Shown here: piece after piece, positions 1-9,860 of the stretch
How the letters are laid out: every line of letters starts with the position of its first letter
Position numbering within the stretch: position 1 is the stretch's first letter
Assembly: GCA_037013685.1 (NCBI GenBank)
Contig: CM072890.1
Span: forward strand, 13,345,043 to 13,409,042
Length of the DNA: 64,000 nucleotides
Direction: 5' to 3'
Source: Acridotheres tristis
Taxonomy: Eukaryota > Chordata > Aves > Passeriformes > Sturnidae
Position numbers and translations under genes: made by a program
Notes under the pieces: generated by a model
What the model was told of the DNA's origin: nothing
Databases searched by the model: none
The model's input: only the letters and a program-made list of their open reading frames with translations

Positions 1-256
1 CTGAATTTGCTATTATACATAGCATTTGGAGGAAATTTAGCAAAGTTCCAAAAGCAACACTGATGTCCTTAATTTAAAAAAACACCAAAAGCTAATACTT
101 CAAATAAGTTCTAGAAATAGCTCGGAGATGTTAATAAAAAATATCTCCTCTTGATGTTGTCTTCAAAACACTTCCAGATTACAGAGTTTTCTTATAAATG
201 CTTAAAACGGCCTAAATCAATATGTTTCACAGGACTCATTTCTAACTGATGATTTT

Positions 257-868
257 TTGGAAGAGGTTTGGAGAAAGCTACGCATTGAGGAGTACTTACC
301 AGTAATGAAATTTTGGCATTTGTTTCAGACTATTGCTTCATGCCTTCCGAGTCCTGATGCATATTCGGGAAGTGCTAAACCCCAGTTAAAAACGTCTCCC
401 CCATGTTACCCTCTTCGTGCCCCTACACCCCCTCCCCTGTTGCAGGAAATGTTTTCTTCTTCAGGTTCTCCTGTCCTTACCCCTGCTGCACAAGATGGCT
501 CCCATCGCATGGGCGCAGCCACATGGAGTGCGCCCAAGATGGCAGAGACCACGTGGCTGCAGACAGGGTCTCCCCTTCCGTCCCTTTCCCCACACAGTCC
601 CTCCCCTCCGGTTTGGGACCCAGGCATACCCGACACTCTGGTTCCCACAGGCCTGGTGCCCAACTGGCAAATTACAGCTGTACCAGTTATTTACAACCAA
701 AGGGAAAGAAACCCCACTTGGGACCCCGCTCCAATCCCACAGCTTGGGGAGTTCTGCGAAACCGGAGAGGACTGTGTACAACAGAGTGGATGTGTTCACC
801 TTGGTTACCATTGGATCGTGAGATGCAGTGCAGGCAGCGAGTTCCGCCACTCTCCGCAGCTGCAGTGA
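257..868 (+). pseudogene. Possible degenerate gag-like fragment
   Basis: An open frame of about 200 codons that begins at a TTG, not an ATG, so no real start is visible. Its middle (about residues 55-125) is rich in Pro, Ser and Thr. Near residues 135-175 it reads a Trp-Asp-Pro / Pro-Gln-Leu pattern that loosely resembles the start of a beta- or alpha-retroviral capsid domain. This is weak: no major homology region or zinc knuckle follows, and the frame closes before an LTR-like segment. It could equally be chance coding potential in GC-rich repeat DNA. Confidence 0.25.
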
Positions 869-1293
869 TACCTCTAAGCTTTAAGTTTTCTGTTCTGTTC
901 TGCTTGGATGTGCTTTTCCTTTGTGCTTGGGTGATGAAGACAAAACAGTCCGATTCCACCTAGGGACTTAAGGACAGTACCTTTAAACTTCAAACCCTAA
1001 GCATAAACAACGTGAAATGAGGAGGGCAGACACACAAGCAAGCAAGGAGGATGAAACTTCCCTATTTGAGACTATTAATTGGATAGTTGACTCCTGCATG
1101 CAAATGGACTGAAACCTATAAAGGTGTGAGAACTCGTGACCAACCCCTCCTTTTCTTCCATCTTGGAGCCATCCAGGCAGGGCCACAACTGTGGCACTTA
1201 TATTGCTAGGGTGTGGCTTTTGTAGGCCTTTTGTAGGCCTCACAATAAATACCCATTTTATTATCCTCAACACTGTGTGTAGCCTCTGTCCCA
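869..1293 (+). repeat. LTR-like segment (promoter and polyA signal)
   Basis: The segment has a TATA-like CTATAAAGG near 1116. About 120 bases later comes an AATAAA (near 1243), followed by a T/C-rich tail to about 1290. This spacing is that of the U3-R-U5 part of an LTR in + orientation. The 5' boundary and target duplication could not be fixed, and no primer-binding site follows. It would therefore be a 3' or solo LTR. The assignment is inference from signal spacing. Confidence 0.4.
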
Positions 1294-1299
1294 CCTCCT

Positions 1300-2190
1300 C
1301 AAGGCATCAGCAGCTGTGCCAAACAGGTGCCGCTGCCGAAAACCCGCGGCCACCCTGCTGCCGCCTCCTGGGCCGGGGCCCCTTCATGCCAAATGGCAAA
1401 ATGGGAGCCGGGAGCAGCGGTCTGGCCTCGGAGGCTCCAAGTAGTCCACAGCAGCACCTGCAGCACGTCACTGTGCCCCACCAGCCTCGGCGCCAACCAC
1501 AGCAGTGCCAGGAGCACCAGCCATGCTGTGAGCACCAATGCACCACACCACCATACCAATCGCGCTGTTGGCACCAGAGTGCCACATCACCTGCGCACCA
1601 ACCACGCCACCCCTGGGGGGGGAAGCAGCAGGAGCCACGGGCACAAGCCTTCTGCACCCTCCACCTTCCGCCCGTGACAGCAGCACCTGTGCCACAGCCA
1701 GCCACAACTTTGCCAGCACCAGCACGTCCAACAACAGCAACACAGCCACGAACCCAAACTCACTGGCAAAAGTTAAAAAGTCATTGCCACAGAAATTTTG
1801 GGGACAAGTGAAATGGTTCAACGTGAAAAAAAGATACCGTTTCATCACCTGGAAGGATACCAGGGAAGATGGTCCATCAGACATCTATAAAAAAGAATAA
1901 TCTCAGGAAATATCTCTGCAGTGTAGGAGATAGAACTGTGGAATTTGATATAGAACAGGGAAAAAAAGCCCCCAAGCAGCTAATGTCACAGGACCTAGTG
2001 GAGTTCCAGTGCAAGGTATCAAACATGCACCAAACTGCAACTACTATCCACATCCTAGAAGATGTTGTCCCCTACACAACTACCAAAGGGATGGAGCCCA
2101 AAGCCAACAGCCATGAAGCCTCACAGGAGCAACCTAAAAGCAGGGACAGCACAAAACACTGACCAGCCCTCTTGCAACCAGAAGCCCCCT
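1300..2190 (+). pseudogene. Y-box (cold-shock domain) protein retrocopy, frameshifted
   Basis: From about 1795 the sequence encodes the cold-shock domain of a Y-box protein (YBX1/YBX2/YBX3 family), nucleic-acid-binding regulators of transcription and mRNA storage. The first strand reads GQVKWFN, and RNP1 is YRFI where the family has YGFI. RNP2 and its continuation ([22 protein letters not shown]) appear after a frameshift near 1868. A second shift near 1970 puts the [11 protein letters not shown] stretch in another frame. The upstream GC-rich part (1300-1790) may be the Ala/Pro-rich N-terminal domain but aligns poorly. The domain is contiguous, although the cellular genes have introns in it, so this is a processed copy. 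No poly(A) tail or target duplication was found. A functional protein is excluded by the shifts and stops. Confidence 0.8.
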
Positions 2191-2581
2191 CCTGTATTTG
2201 CAAAACCTCCAAATGGATAAGTCACACTCCTTCGGGTGCCTTCCCCCAGTCCCTATTGCTTCTCTGCCTCCCTCCCACTTTCCTCTTTTTTCCATCAACT
2301 AAGTTAAACTCCTTTTGGGATTTCCCCAGATCCTATTACTCCTTCTTTATGTTCCCTCAAATTCCTACCTCCTTTTCCCCTCCATGATCTTCCTCCCAAA
2401 GCCACACTTCTCCCTATCTTTGCTACACAGCTACCAACCTCTTTTCCCAGAGTTCCTTCTTAATACAAGAGGGGGATGAAAAAAGGTGGGGGGAAGAGAG
2501 GAAAGTCTCCTAAGGTAACAATTTTTTTCTTCAAAATGAACAATCTCTGTTTGGAGTTTTAACAGACACACCACTCCCACT
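2191..2581. other. Unassigned sequence between retrocopy and provirus
   Basis: A C/T-rich stretch (2220-2460) that could be the 3' UTR of the Y-box retrocopy, then a G-rich and A-rich stretch up to the provirus. The last four bases (CACT, 2578-2581) are the left target duplication of the provirus. No coding feature was seen. Confidence 0.5.
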
Positions 2582-3154
2582 TGTGATAATTGATAAAAGA
2601 TTTGTGTTAATCACAAAAGTATTGGGGTTTGCATAAACCAGAATAGTAAGGTCTGAAGTGAAGCATTGACACTAGATAAAGGAAAACATATGATTAAATA
2701 ATTCTGTTTTAACCATGTTATGTTATGTTATGTTTTCCAAATAAGTTGTATAGACTACTAGCTTGCAAAATGAGACTTCCCGATAGTCTTTCCTGTCTTT
2801 GTCTGATCAGTGCTGCTTATCTCAAGGACCAGACTTCCAGATTCCGCTGGTGATTATCTACAAAGACCAGATGGTTATCTGTGACTGACTATCACTGGAG
2901 ATTTTGTGAATTTGGATGAGAATGTTTATTCAACCATCACTGCTTACCTGGCAAAATGATGACAGCAAAAAAACCAAAAATTATTGATTACAACAAGAAA
3001 CCACAGTATAAGAAGAGGCTGCAGGCCGGGGTTCAGTGGAGCATGGTGTGGGTGGTGACCCCTCACGTTCCCCAGCGCTGCTTGATCCATCTATTTCAAA
3101 TAAAGCAATCTAAATTTTGCTGAATATCGAGACTTTTGTCTCTCATTTATAACA
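2582..3154 (+). repeat. 5' LTR of class I provirus
   Basis: The LTR begins TGTGATAATTG and ends TTTATAACA, the usual TG...CA termini. It holds a TATA-like TATAAG at 3007-3012 and an AATAAA at 3099-3104, which places R and U5 in the last 100 or so bases. A short run of about four ATGTT units lies near 2715-2737. It is matched along its length by the copy at 8524-9168. Confidence 0.93.
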
Positions 3155-3157
3155 ATT

Positions 3158-3175
3158 TGGTGCCGAAACCCGGGA
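3158..3175 (+). other. Primer-binding site, tRNA-Phe
   Basis: TGGTGCCGAAACCCGGGA starts three bases after the 5' LTR. It is the exact complement of the 3' end of vertebrate tRNA-Phe including CCA. Phe-primed class I elements are the HERV-F/H-like kind in mammals. Confidence 0.9.
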
Positions 3176-3542
3176 CGTCCTTGGAGCCCTGAGAGGCACT
3201 GCGATTTCGGGGAGGCGCCCCACTGCTGTGGCCCCGGTTCGTCAGTGATTCTCGGGACCCATCGACGTCCCGCACCATATAGACTGAGCAAGGAAAATCT
3301 CCCCGGAAGACTGTGGCAATATCACCTGTAATTCTCGTGCACGAAGACCCAGACAGGAGCATCGGACTGTGAGTATCTGTCTGGTTTGGTGGGGATGACT
3401 GTGTGCTTGCTTGAATGAGACGTGGCCTTTGCTGCGAAGCGAGAGCGGAGTCCTTCTATCCGCGTTTCCAGCATCCCACGAGGGACCTGGCCAGTGACCG
3501 GACGAAGCGAGTCAGCACAAAGGGAGAGACTGATTTTCTTGT

Positions 3543-3775
3543 CCTAGTCCAGGTAGAGGCTAGGTCCTTCCCATCCTAGTCCAGGTAGAGGCTAGGGTTT
3601 TTTTCCATCCCAGCCCAGGCAGAGGTGGGACCTGGGTGGGGAGGAAAAGAAAAGCAGATTGCAAGATTGCAACACACCAGTCACGGAGGGAGAAGGGAAA
3701 AGCTGCTTTTCCCATTCCAGCCCAGGTAGAGGCGGGTTCCAGTCCATCCTGACCCAGGCAGAGGCAGGATCCAGG
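3543..3775 (+). repeat. Five degenerate copies of a leader motif
   Basis: The provirus leader carries five copies of a roughly 20-base motif centred on CCAGGTAGAGGC or CCAGGCAGAGG (about 3543, 3575, 3610, 3716 and 3748). The spacing between copies varies. Three copies contain CAG|GTAGAG, which resembles a splice donor. The region lies where packaging signals and the env splice donor lie in related viruses. No function can be assigned from sequence alone. Confidence 0.6.
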
Positions 3776-3826
3776 AGGAACACAACAGGGAGTACAAACA
3801 CCTCAAGGCAGTCCCTTGAGGTAAAA

Positions 3827-4614
3827 ATGGGACAAAAAAGAGAGTAAGGCTCTAAGTCCCAAGGGACCCACGAAGAGGTCCAAGTTCATTTGGTTGGCAA
3901 AGAGACTGAGGAAACAAAGATAAGACAAGTAGGTTTTCAGAAATATCACCAGGCAGCCCTCTGAGAGAAATATTAAGATGTTGGGACAGAAGGGAGTTAC
4001 ACAAAGGAAAAAGTAAAGAAAAAATAATTCATTATTGCATGGTGAAATGGACCAAGCAACTGTTACGTAGAGATAATCTGTACTGGCCCATGTTCGGATC
4101 ATTTGAGGGGTGGATTTGTCGAGCACTAAACACATATGTAACTTGTAAAGAGCCATTTAACAAAGAGGAGTGTAACTGTGCTGCTCTATGGACAAAACAG
4201 TCCAAACCATCCTCAATATATACTTTAAAGGAAAAAGAGATGGAAATAAAAAGAGCTTACCTGGGAACCCCTTGATAATGTCCCATCTCTGTATAATACA
4301 AAAAATAGAGGAGACCCCTGTAACGCCTCCACTCCCTCTCCCTCTGATACTCCCATAGCTCAAAGGACTCGCTGGAGTCAAAGAAACACCGGGAGAGATA
4401 GTATCAGCAGGGAGGAGAGAGATAATGACACAAAGGCTCGACTCTACCCCCTCAGGGAAGTTCCATTAGCAGAAAAACAGGCTGGAATAATTGGGTTTGT
4501 GAATGTTCCCTTAAACACAGGGGAGGTAAGAAACTTAAAAAAGGAGAGGGGAAAATTATTAGAAGAACCTATAGGAGTGTCAGGGGCTGTATGTACTGGG
4601 GACCTTACTATCTA
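3827..4614 (+). pseudogene. Remnant of gag (class I provirus)
   Basis: The expected gag start is at 3827, where the protein begins Met-Gly-Gln as gamma-type Gag does (the Gly is the myristoylation site). A stop follows after six codons. Downstream pieces in shifted frames include a YPLRE stretch near 4441-4455 followed by GFVNVP, which looks like the N-terminus of capsid. The rest of capsid and the nucleocapsid zinc knuckle are absent, since protease follows within about 150 bases. So there is an internal deletion as well as stops. Confidence 0.75.
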
Positions 4615-4930
4615 AAGAGCCCTTGATAAAATTAAGAATCGGTCCTCAGGGAGAGGAGGTGGAATTTTTAGTAAATACAGGAGTCAAAAATTCCACAATT
4701 AGACATCTACCAAAAGGGTGTAAACCTAGTAAAGAAACACCACTCATGGTAAAAACAAAAGGTGAACCATTTCAGATTCTTGTTATTAAAGAAAAATGTA
4801 TAAATTGAGACCCAAAAGCAAAATTAGATTAAATGATCTGCTGTTACTGTCAGAGACAGAAAATAATTTATTGGGGAAGGATTGAATAATAGCATTGGAT
4901 TTGAAAATTGAAGTAATCGACGCCCAAATA
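4615..4930 (+). pseudogene. Remnant of protease (class I provirus)
   Basis: A 60-codon open stretch (4623-4808) carries the retroviral aspartic protease N-terminus. The active-site triad region reads FLVNTG where the family has an Asp (DTG). The catalytic residue is therefore replaced by Asn. After a stop at about 4806 the frame continues with a C-terminal-like LLGKD motif near 4875. The enzyme would be inactive even without the stops. Confidence 0.75.
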
Positions 4931-5090
4931 TAAAAATATGAAGCTATTCTGATCACTTCCCCAGACTTAGAGGTAAAAGCAACAACTGCTCAAAGTCCTG
5001 CACAATTCCTATAAGGGGAACCAGGAGAAAATTTAGAACATGATTGTGTGGATATTACTCCTCAAGAAAAAGAAGTGATAAAGAAATCAA
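4931..5090 (+). other. Deletion scar: RT/RNase H missing
   Basis: Fewer than 200 bases separate the protease C-terminus from the start of integrase, where a complete element would have about 2 kb of RT and RNase H. No YXDD motif or RNase H Asp/Glu pattern is present. A short piece near 5035-5085 may be the RNase H/integrase linker. Confidence 0.65.
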
Positions 5091-6234
5091 GGGCAGAACA
5101 GCATGAAAATAAATGAGTTTTACCAGATGGCAGGGAAATTTCATCCAAAACCTAGGCCAGACAAATTATTGAACAATTACATCAATGAACTCATTGGGGA
5201 ACCAGAGTGCTAGCAGACCAATTTTAAAAATTTTTTTGGATGCATGGGCATTTTTGATATTGCAAATCAGAGCGTCCAGGGTTGTTTAACTTGTTAAAAA
5301 TTAATAAAAAAGTATGCAGCAAGGTCCATCAGGAGGACTGAAAACTGTTTACAGACATTTTGAAAGAATATAAATAGATTTTTCAGAATTACCAAAAATA
5401 AGAAGGTGGGAATATTTACAAGTAAAAGTAGACCAATTAACCCACTGGGTAGAGGCATACCCTGCAGCTAGAGCCACATCACAAGTGGTAGCCAAAGTAT
5501 CGATAGAACACATAATACAAAGGTATGGCCTAGTCCAAGTAAGAGACTCAGACCAGGAGATGCACTTTACATCAAAGGTGCTTAAGTTACTGACCTCGGC
5601 GCTGGGCATCAGTTGGGAGTATCATACACCCTGACACCCTCAGAGTTCTGGAAGGGTTGAAAAGATGAATCAAACTTTACAACAACAACTGTCAAAATTA
5701 ATGATTGAGACTAAAATGCCATGGACAAAGTGCCTCCCACTTGCCCTGTCTAATATACAAATGATGCCAAATTCAAAAACAGAAATTTCACAATATGAAA
5801 TATTTTATGGTATGCCTTACCCTAAAAGAGTACACCTTGATCTGACCATAGTTCAGGAGTCTTCCCTCCAGAATCACATAATAATGATCAACAAAAATTC
5901 GCAAGAATTAAGGGAGAAGGGAATTTTAGCTCAAATCGTCCCTCTAAGATTTGCCATACAAAAGATTAGGCCAGGACAACATGTGTTAATTAAAGTATGG
6001 AAAAAAGAAAGTCTGGATCCAAAATGGGAAGGCCCCTATTTGTTTCTGTTAACAACTGAAAAAGCTGTGGGGACAACTGGAAAGGGATGGACACATGTGA
6101 GTAGAGTCAAGGGTCCTGTAACCTCTCCTACTGCAGGTTGGACAGTGACATCTGAGCCTGGAGACCTCAAAGTCCAGAGGACTTGTTGTCAGTACCGGAT
6201 CAATTTGTCTCGAAGGTCTCCCAGTCAGGACTGA
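5091..6234 (+). pseudogene. Remnant of integrase (class I provirus)
   Basis: Parts of the N-terminal zinc-binding domain (5100-5290) and the catalytic core (5345-5680) can be followed with stops. The first core Asp is in IDFSEL near 5370. The second is in the DSDQ segment near 5550, where related enzymes have SDNG. The Glu is in GRVEKMNQT near 5655. An open stretch from 5665 to 6234 covers the C-terminal part, with an LDPKWEGPY motif typical of the gamma-type integrase C-terminus. In-frame stops near 5368 and 5632 disable it. Confidence 0.8.
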
Positions 6235-6717
6235 AAGTCACCTGTCCCAAACCCGGGTGTGATTGCAACCCATTCATCAAAAAGAGGTGTCCATATTGTA
6301 CTGAGTTGTGATAGTGTCATTCCTATGGTGGGTATCTCCCATTCGCATTATGTGTCCAATGTAGAAGACACAAACATAAGGAAACTGTTAAGGTGCTTAA
6401 TACCCTATCAGCACAAGGAGAAATCGAAATTGATGATCATAACTGGTGGGAGTTATTTGAGAATGGAACGAGGAAAAAAGAAAGCCAAAGCGGAGATGTT
6501 GGCAAAAGAGTGCCGGAAAGGGTTGTGTGTACCGTGCTGTTGCTGCTGTACCTCGTACTGGAATGTTAAAGCTAAAAGTTGGGACAAAATTAAGAAACTT
6601 TTGGTGGCTACCAAGAGAGTAAGTGGGAGACCCCGGGACATACTCCCTGCTGCCGAGAAGATCAAACAAACCTCGGCTACTGGCAGCAGCCCCGTAGGCC
6701 TTGAGGGAGGCAGAGGG
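6235..6717 (+). other. Cys-rich open stretch between pol and env
   Basis: Frames 1 and 2 both stay mostly open here. One contains a cluster of Cys residues (CPKPGCDC, KKRCPYC, about 6240-6310) and later a hydrophobic Leu-rich run near 6535-6565. It could be an old env leader region or an extra small gene, but no known family is recognised. Two stops interrupt the Cys-rich frame. Confidence 0.35.
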
Positions 6718-8409
6718 ATGAAAATGGACATGGGAGTCATCCTATTGCTAATAATGATAAAAGAAAATAGTGCTGATGCTTGTTCCAAGTGTTACCAGAC
6801 AATTACGTACGGGGATGCACGGTATCCACCCTTGTCTTCCATCCACATATCAATTTGGCCTGCTATAATAAACACAACTTAGAAACTTGCACTATTATGG
6901 GAAGAAGTTACTGGGTAGCCACCAATTTGGGAAAAGGAGGGTGGGCTCCATCAGCATACCAAAGCTGCCCAGTAGGAGAGACATACCTTGCTTCACAAAA
7001 GAAGGTATGTGGGGATATTCAGATCAGAGAGGAGTGCAAGATCACTACAAGGAGGAATTGATAAAAAATATAACTAAAGTGTTCAAAGGAACAAGGACAA
7101 ACCATGGGGGAAATTTTAACTTGTATGAGAAAATAAAACAACAGCTCAGCGAAGGTGACTTACCCACCTTAGAAAAGAATTTATTGGTGAAATTAATGTG
7201 AGAAATCACTACTGAACTGAACTTAACTCACTGTTGGATCTGTGGAGGAATGCAGACGACTGAATAATGGCCATGGAGGGGGGAGGGATTGGGCCCAGAG
7301 CAGTTGTTACAGTGGAATCAAACAGAAATATCAACGGGAGTCAATAGACCTGACAGGTCGGTTCTAAGTCATGAGGTAATAGGAGAAGTATGTATAACAC
7401 ATCAGGGAACTAACTTTACCCAATATGTGGGGGACACCCCCTGTAAGACTATCCTGATTACAAATGCAAGCAATCAGTCTTGGTGGCCCAAAGCTCCAGA
7501 AGGATATTGGGGAAAGTTAAGTAAAGGTAATTGTATAAAGAACAATTTTACAGGACTATGGTATAATGAGACCCATATGAAGAAGTAAAAAGTGTAAGAA
7601 TCTATTGGCAACAACCTGAATCAGTTAAACTAAGCTGGAAAGCCCCAGACAGAATATTTTGGATCTGTGAAAAAAGAGCTTATAATACCTTACCAAAAAG
7701 ATGGAGAAGGACATATACTCTAGGGATTATGCAGCCTGCATTTTTTACATTACCAAAGGAAAAGGGTAATAGAGTGTTAGGAGTTCCATTGTATGAAACT
7801 TTGCCTCGAAACAAAAGGACTCCCACCATAGGGGGAACACAAATCTGGAAGGATGATGAATGGCTCTCAGAACGAATTATCGAATATTATGGACCAGCTA
7901 CCTGGGCTCAAAATGGGAGCTGGGGCGATCGCACTCCAATTTATATGCTAAATAGAATTATCAGGCTACAAGCCGTAGTAGAAATTACTTCCAACCTGAC
8001 AGCCCAAGCAATGGAACTGATAGCTAAACGATTTACTCAAACTGGAGCAGCAGTATATCAAAATCAACTAGCCCTGGACTATCTATTAGCTGAAGAAGGG
8101 GGAGTGTGTGGGAAGTTTAATAATTCTGAATGCTGCTTAGAAATTGATGGTAATGGTGAAGTAATTACTAAAATTGCAGAAGAAATAAAACAAATAGCCC
8201 ATGTACCTGTACAAACCTGAAACTCTATGCTTCATGATAATTGGTGGAATAACCTGTTGGGCGGGAGCTTGGTGGAAGAAATTAGGGTTTATGTTAACAT
8301 GTGCATTATTAGGACTACTGTTCATCCCTTGTCTTGTTCTCTGCTTCATTTGACTAATCCAGTCGGTGGTTCAAGGAATGCAAGTTGCTACAATACCAGT
8401 GAATCCTGA
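6718..8409 (+). pseudogene. Remnant of env (class I provirus)
   Basis: A Met at 6718 followed by a short hydrophobic stretch looks like the Env signal peptide. The surface subunit continues in shifted frames, with many N-X-S/T sites and a CWICGG motif near 7234. That is the CXXC type found in gamma-type surface subunits that link to the membrane subunit by disulphide. RNKR near 7809-7820 looks like a furin site. The membrane subunit follows to 8220, with a C-X7-CC motif (CGKFNNSECC, about 8107-8136). The membrane anchor lies in a shifted frame after 8221. Several shifts and stops break the gene, so it is not a domesticated env. Confidence 0.8.
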
Positions 8410-8500
8410 GTCGACAACAAAACTAATGGCTGTGAATAAATTAAAATCTAGTACAAGAAGTACTGACAAAATTTGAAGCCCAAACATGAATCAATGGGAT

Positions 8501-8523
8501 AAAAAAAAAAGAAGTGGGGAAAT
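8501..8523 (+). other. Polypurine tract
   Basis: A ten-A run followed by GAAGTGGGGAAAT directly abuts the 3' LTR. This is the expected plus-strand primer of a retrovirus. Confidence 0.85.
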
Positions 8524-9168
8524 TATGATAATTGATAAAGGATTAGTGTTAATCACAAAAGTATTGGGGTTTGTATGAACCAGAATAGTAAGGTCTGAAG
8601 TGAAGCATCAACACTAGATAAAGGAAAATATTTTATTAAATAATTCTGTTTTAAATCACCATGTTATATGTTATGTTATGTTATGTTATGTTATGTTATG
8701 TTATGTTATGTTATGTTATGTTATGTTACGTTACGTTATGTTATGTTTTCCAAATAAGTTGTACCTACTACCAGCTTGCAAAATCAGACTTCCCTATAGA
8801 CTTTCCTGCCTTTGTCTGATCAGTGCTGCCTATCTCAAGGACCAGACTTCCAGAACTTCTCTGGTGGTTATCTACAAGGACCAGATGGCTATCTGTGACT
8901 GATTATCACCCAAAGGCTTTGTGAATTTGGATTAGAATGTTTATTAGACCACCACTACTTACCTGGCAAAATTATGACAGCAGAAAACCAAAAATTATTG
9001 ATTACAACGAGAAACCACAGTATAAGAAGAGGCTGTGGGCTGGGGTTCAATGGAATGTGGAGTGGGCAGTGACCCCTTATGTTCCCCAGCACTGCTTGCT
9101 CTGTTTATATCAAATAAAGCAATCTAAATTTTGCTGAATATCGAGACTTTTGTTTCTCATTTATAACA
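8524..9168 (+). repeat. 3' LTR of class I provirus
   Basis: Same LTR as at 2582, with TATAAG at 9021-9026 and AATAAA at 9113-9118. It ends TTATAACA. Its first dinucleotide is TA rather than TG, a likely later mutation. It is 72 bases longer than the 5' copy, almost entirely because of an expanded ATGTT repeat. Confidence 0.92.
8661..8750. repeat. ATGTT pentanucleotide microsatellite inside LTR
   Basis: About 17 units of ATGTT, with two ATGTT-to-ACGTT variants near 8726-8735. The sister LTR has only about four units at 2715-2737, so the array grew after integration or in one copy only. Confidence 0.95.
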
Positions 9169-9172
9169 CACT

Positions 9173-9487
9173 GTACCTCGGACAGATTCAGTCACAGCCG
9201 ACCACACTGCTAACAACCAAGTACCAGTCCTTGCTCAGGAATCCCTTTCCTGACTCAATTTTCTGATAAGCTATGGCAAGAAAACCTCGTCTCCCTCCTA
9301 CCAGCTCTAGGACGCTTCAGAAAATCTGTTCAGATACTTGGGGACGCAGGGGATGGCTTGCATTTTGAAAATTGTCTTATGGGTGCTTTTGATTGTTTTT
9401 GTCATTTTGTGTTCATTCAGTTGCCTCAAACATTTAATTTTAGAATCCTTGAGAGAAACCTTCTTAACTAATAAAGAAAGGGAGAGT
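9173..9487 (+). pseudogene. Env membrane-anchor remnant of an older ERV
   Basis: Directly after the right target duplication, an open frame around 9338-9480 encodes a strongly hydrophobic segment followed by Cys and basic residues. This pattern fits the end of a retroviral membrane subunit. It is followed by a purine-rich run (AAAGAAAGGGAGAG) and then an LTR, the normal order of env, polypurine tract and 3' LTR. It belongs to a different element from the provirus on its left. Confidence 0.6.
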
Positions 9488-9860
9488 TGTGGAGACACTG
9501 AGAGGCATTCCCAGTTAGGCAGACACAAAAACCTTCTCTCACTGCAAATGCCAATGTACCCCTGTTCTGTTCCCTGGCTTGGTCCCCTCCCCTGCTCCTC
9601 AGTCTTCATTCTCACCCTGCTTCCCCGTTGGCACCTATGCCCTAACCCCACCTTTGTGCTGCCCCCACGTCCCCTGGTAATTGGTCTCTGATGCTCCCCC
9701 TGCCCCAAACACCCATAGACTTGAACCTGGACCCTCACCACGAGCTCTGCCTTTGCTTTGCCTCTGACCCTGGACTATCAAAGCACCAGGCTGAAATAAA
9801 CATCTCTGTGGAACCCATACAAAGGCTCTTCCTGCCTCTTTACCTGCAGCCATTTTAACA
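9488..9860 (+). repeat. 3' LTR of an older ERV
   Basis: A 373-base segment starting TGTGGAGACACTG and ending CATTTTAACA, with AATAAA at 9795-9800 about 60 bases before the end. It lies just after a purine-rich tract. The matching 5' LTR was not identified in the window. Confidence 0.65.

Larger units (their letters stand above)
2582..9168 (+). mobile_element. Gamma-type (class I) endogenous retrovirus, complete but defective
   Basis: Two related LTRs (2582-3154 and 8524-9168) flank about 5.4 kb of internal sequence. The 4-bp sequence CACT occurs immediately before the first LTR (2578-2581) and after the second (9169-9172), as expected for gamma-type integration. A primer-binding site matching tRNA-Phe follows the 5' LTR and a polypurine tract precedes the 3' LTR. 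The gag leader, protease, integrase and env are recognisable in order, but all are broken by stops and shifts. Most of capsid/nucleocapsid and essentially all RT/RNase H are missing. By eye the two LTRs differ at several percent of positions, so the insertion is not recent. The element cannot make virus. Confidence 0.93.

Noticed and set aside
7729..8220. A possibly domesticated env membrane subunit
   Set aside because: The rest of env is broken by shifts and stops, the membrane anchor is in another frame, and the flanking LTRs show an old, decayed provirus.
8678..8902. Open frame with repeated Met-Leu-Cys-Tyr-Val
   Set aside because: It is the translation of the ATGTT array in the 3' LTR.
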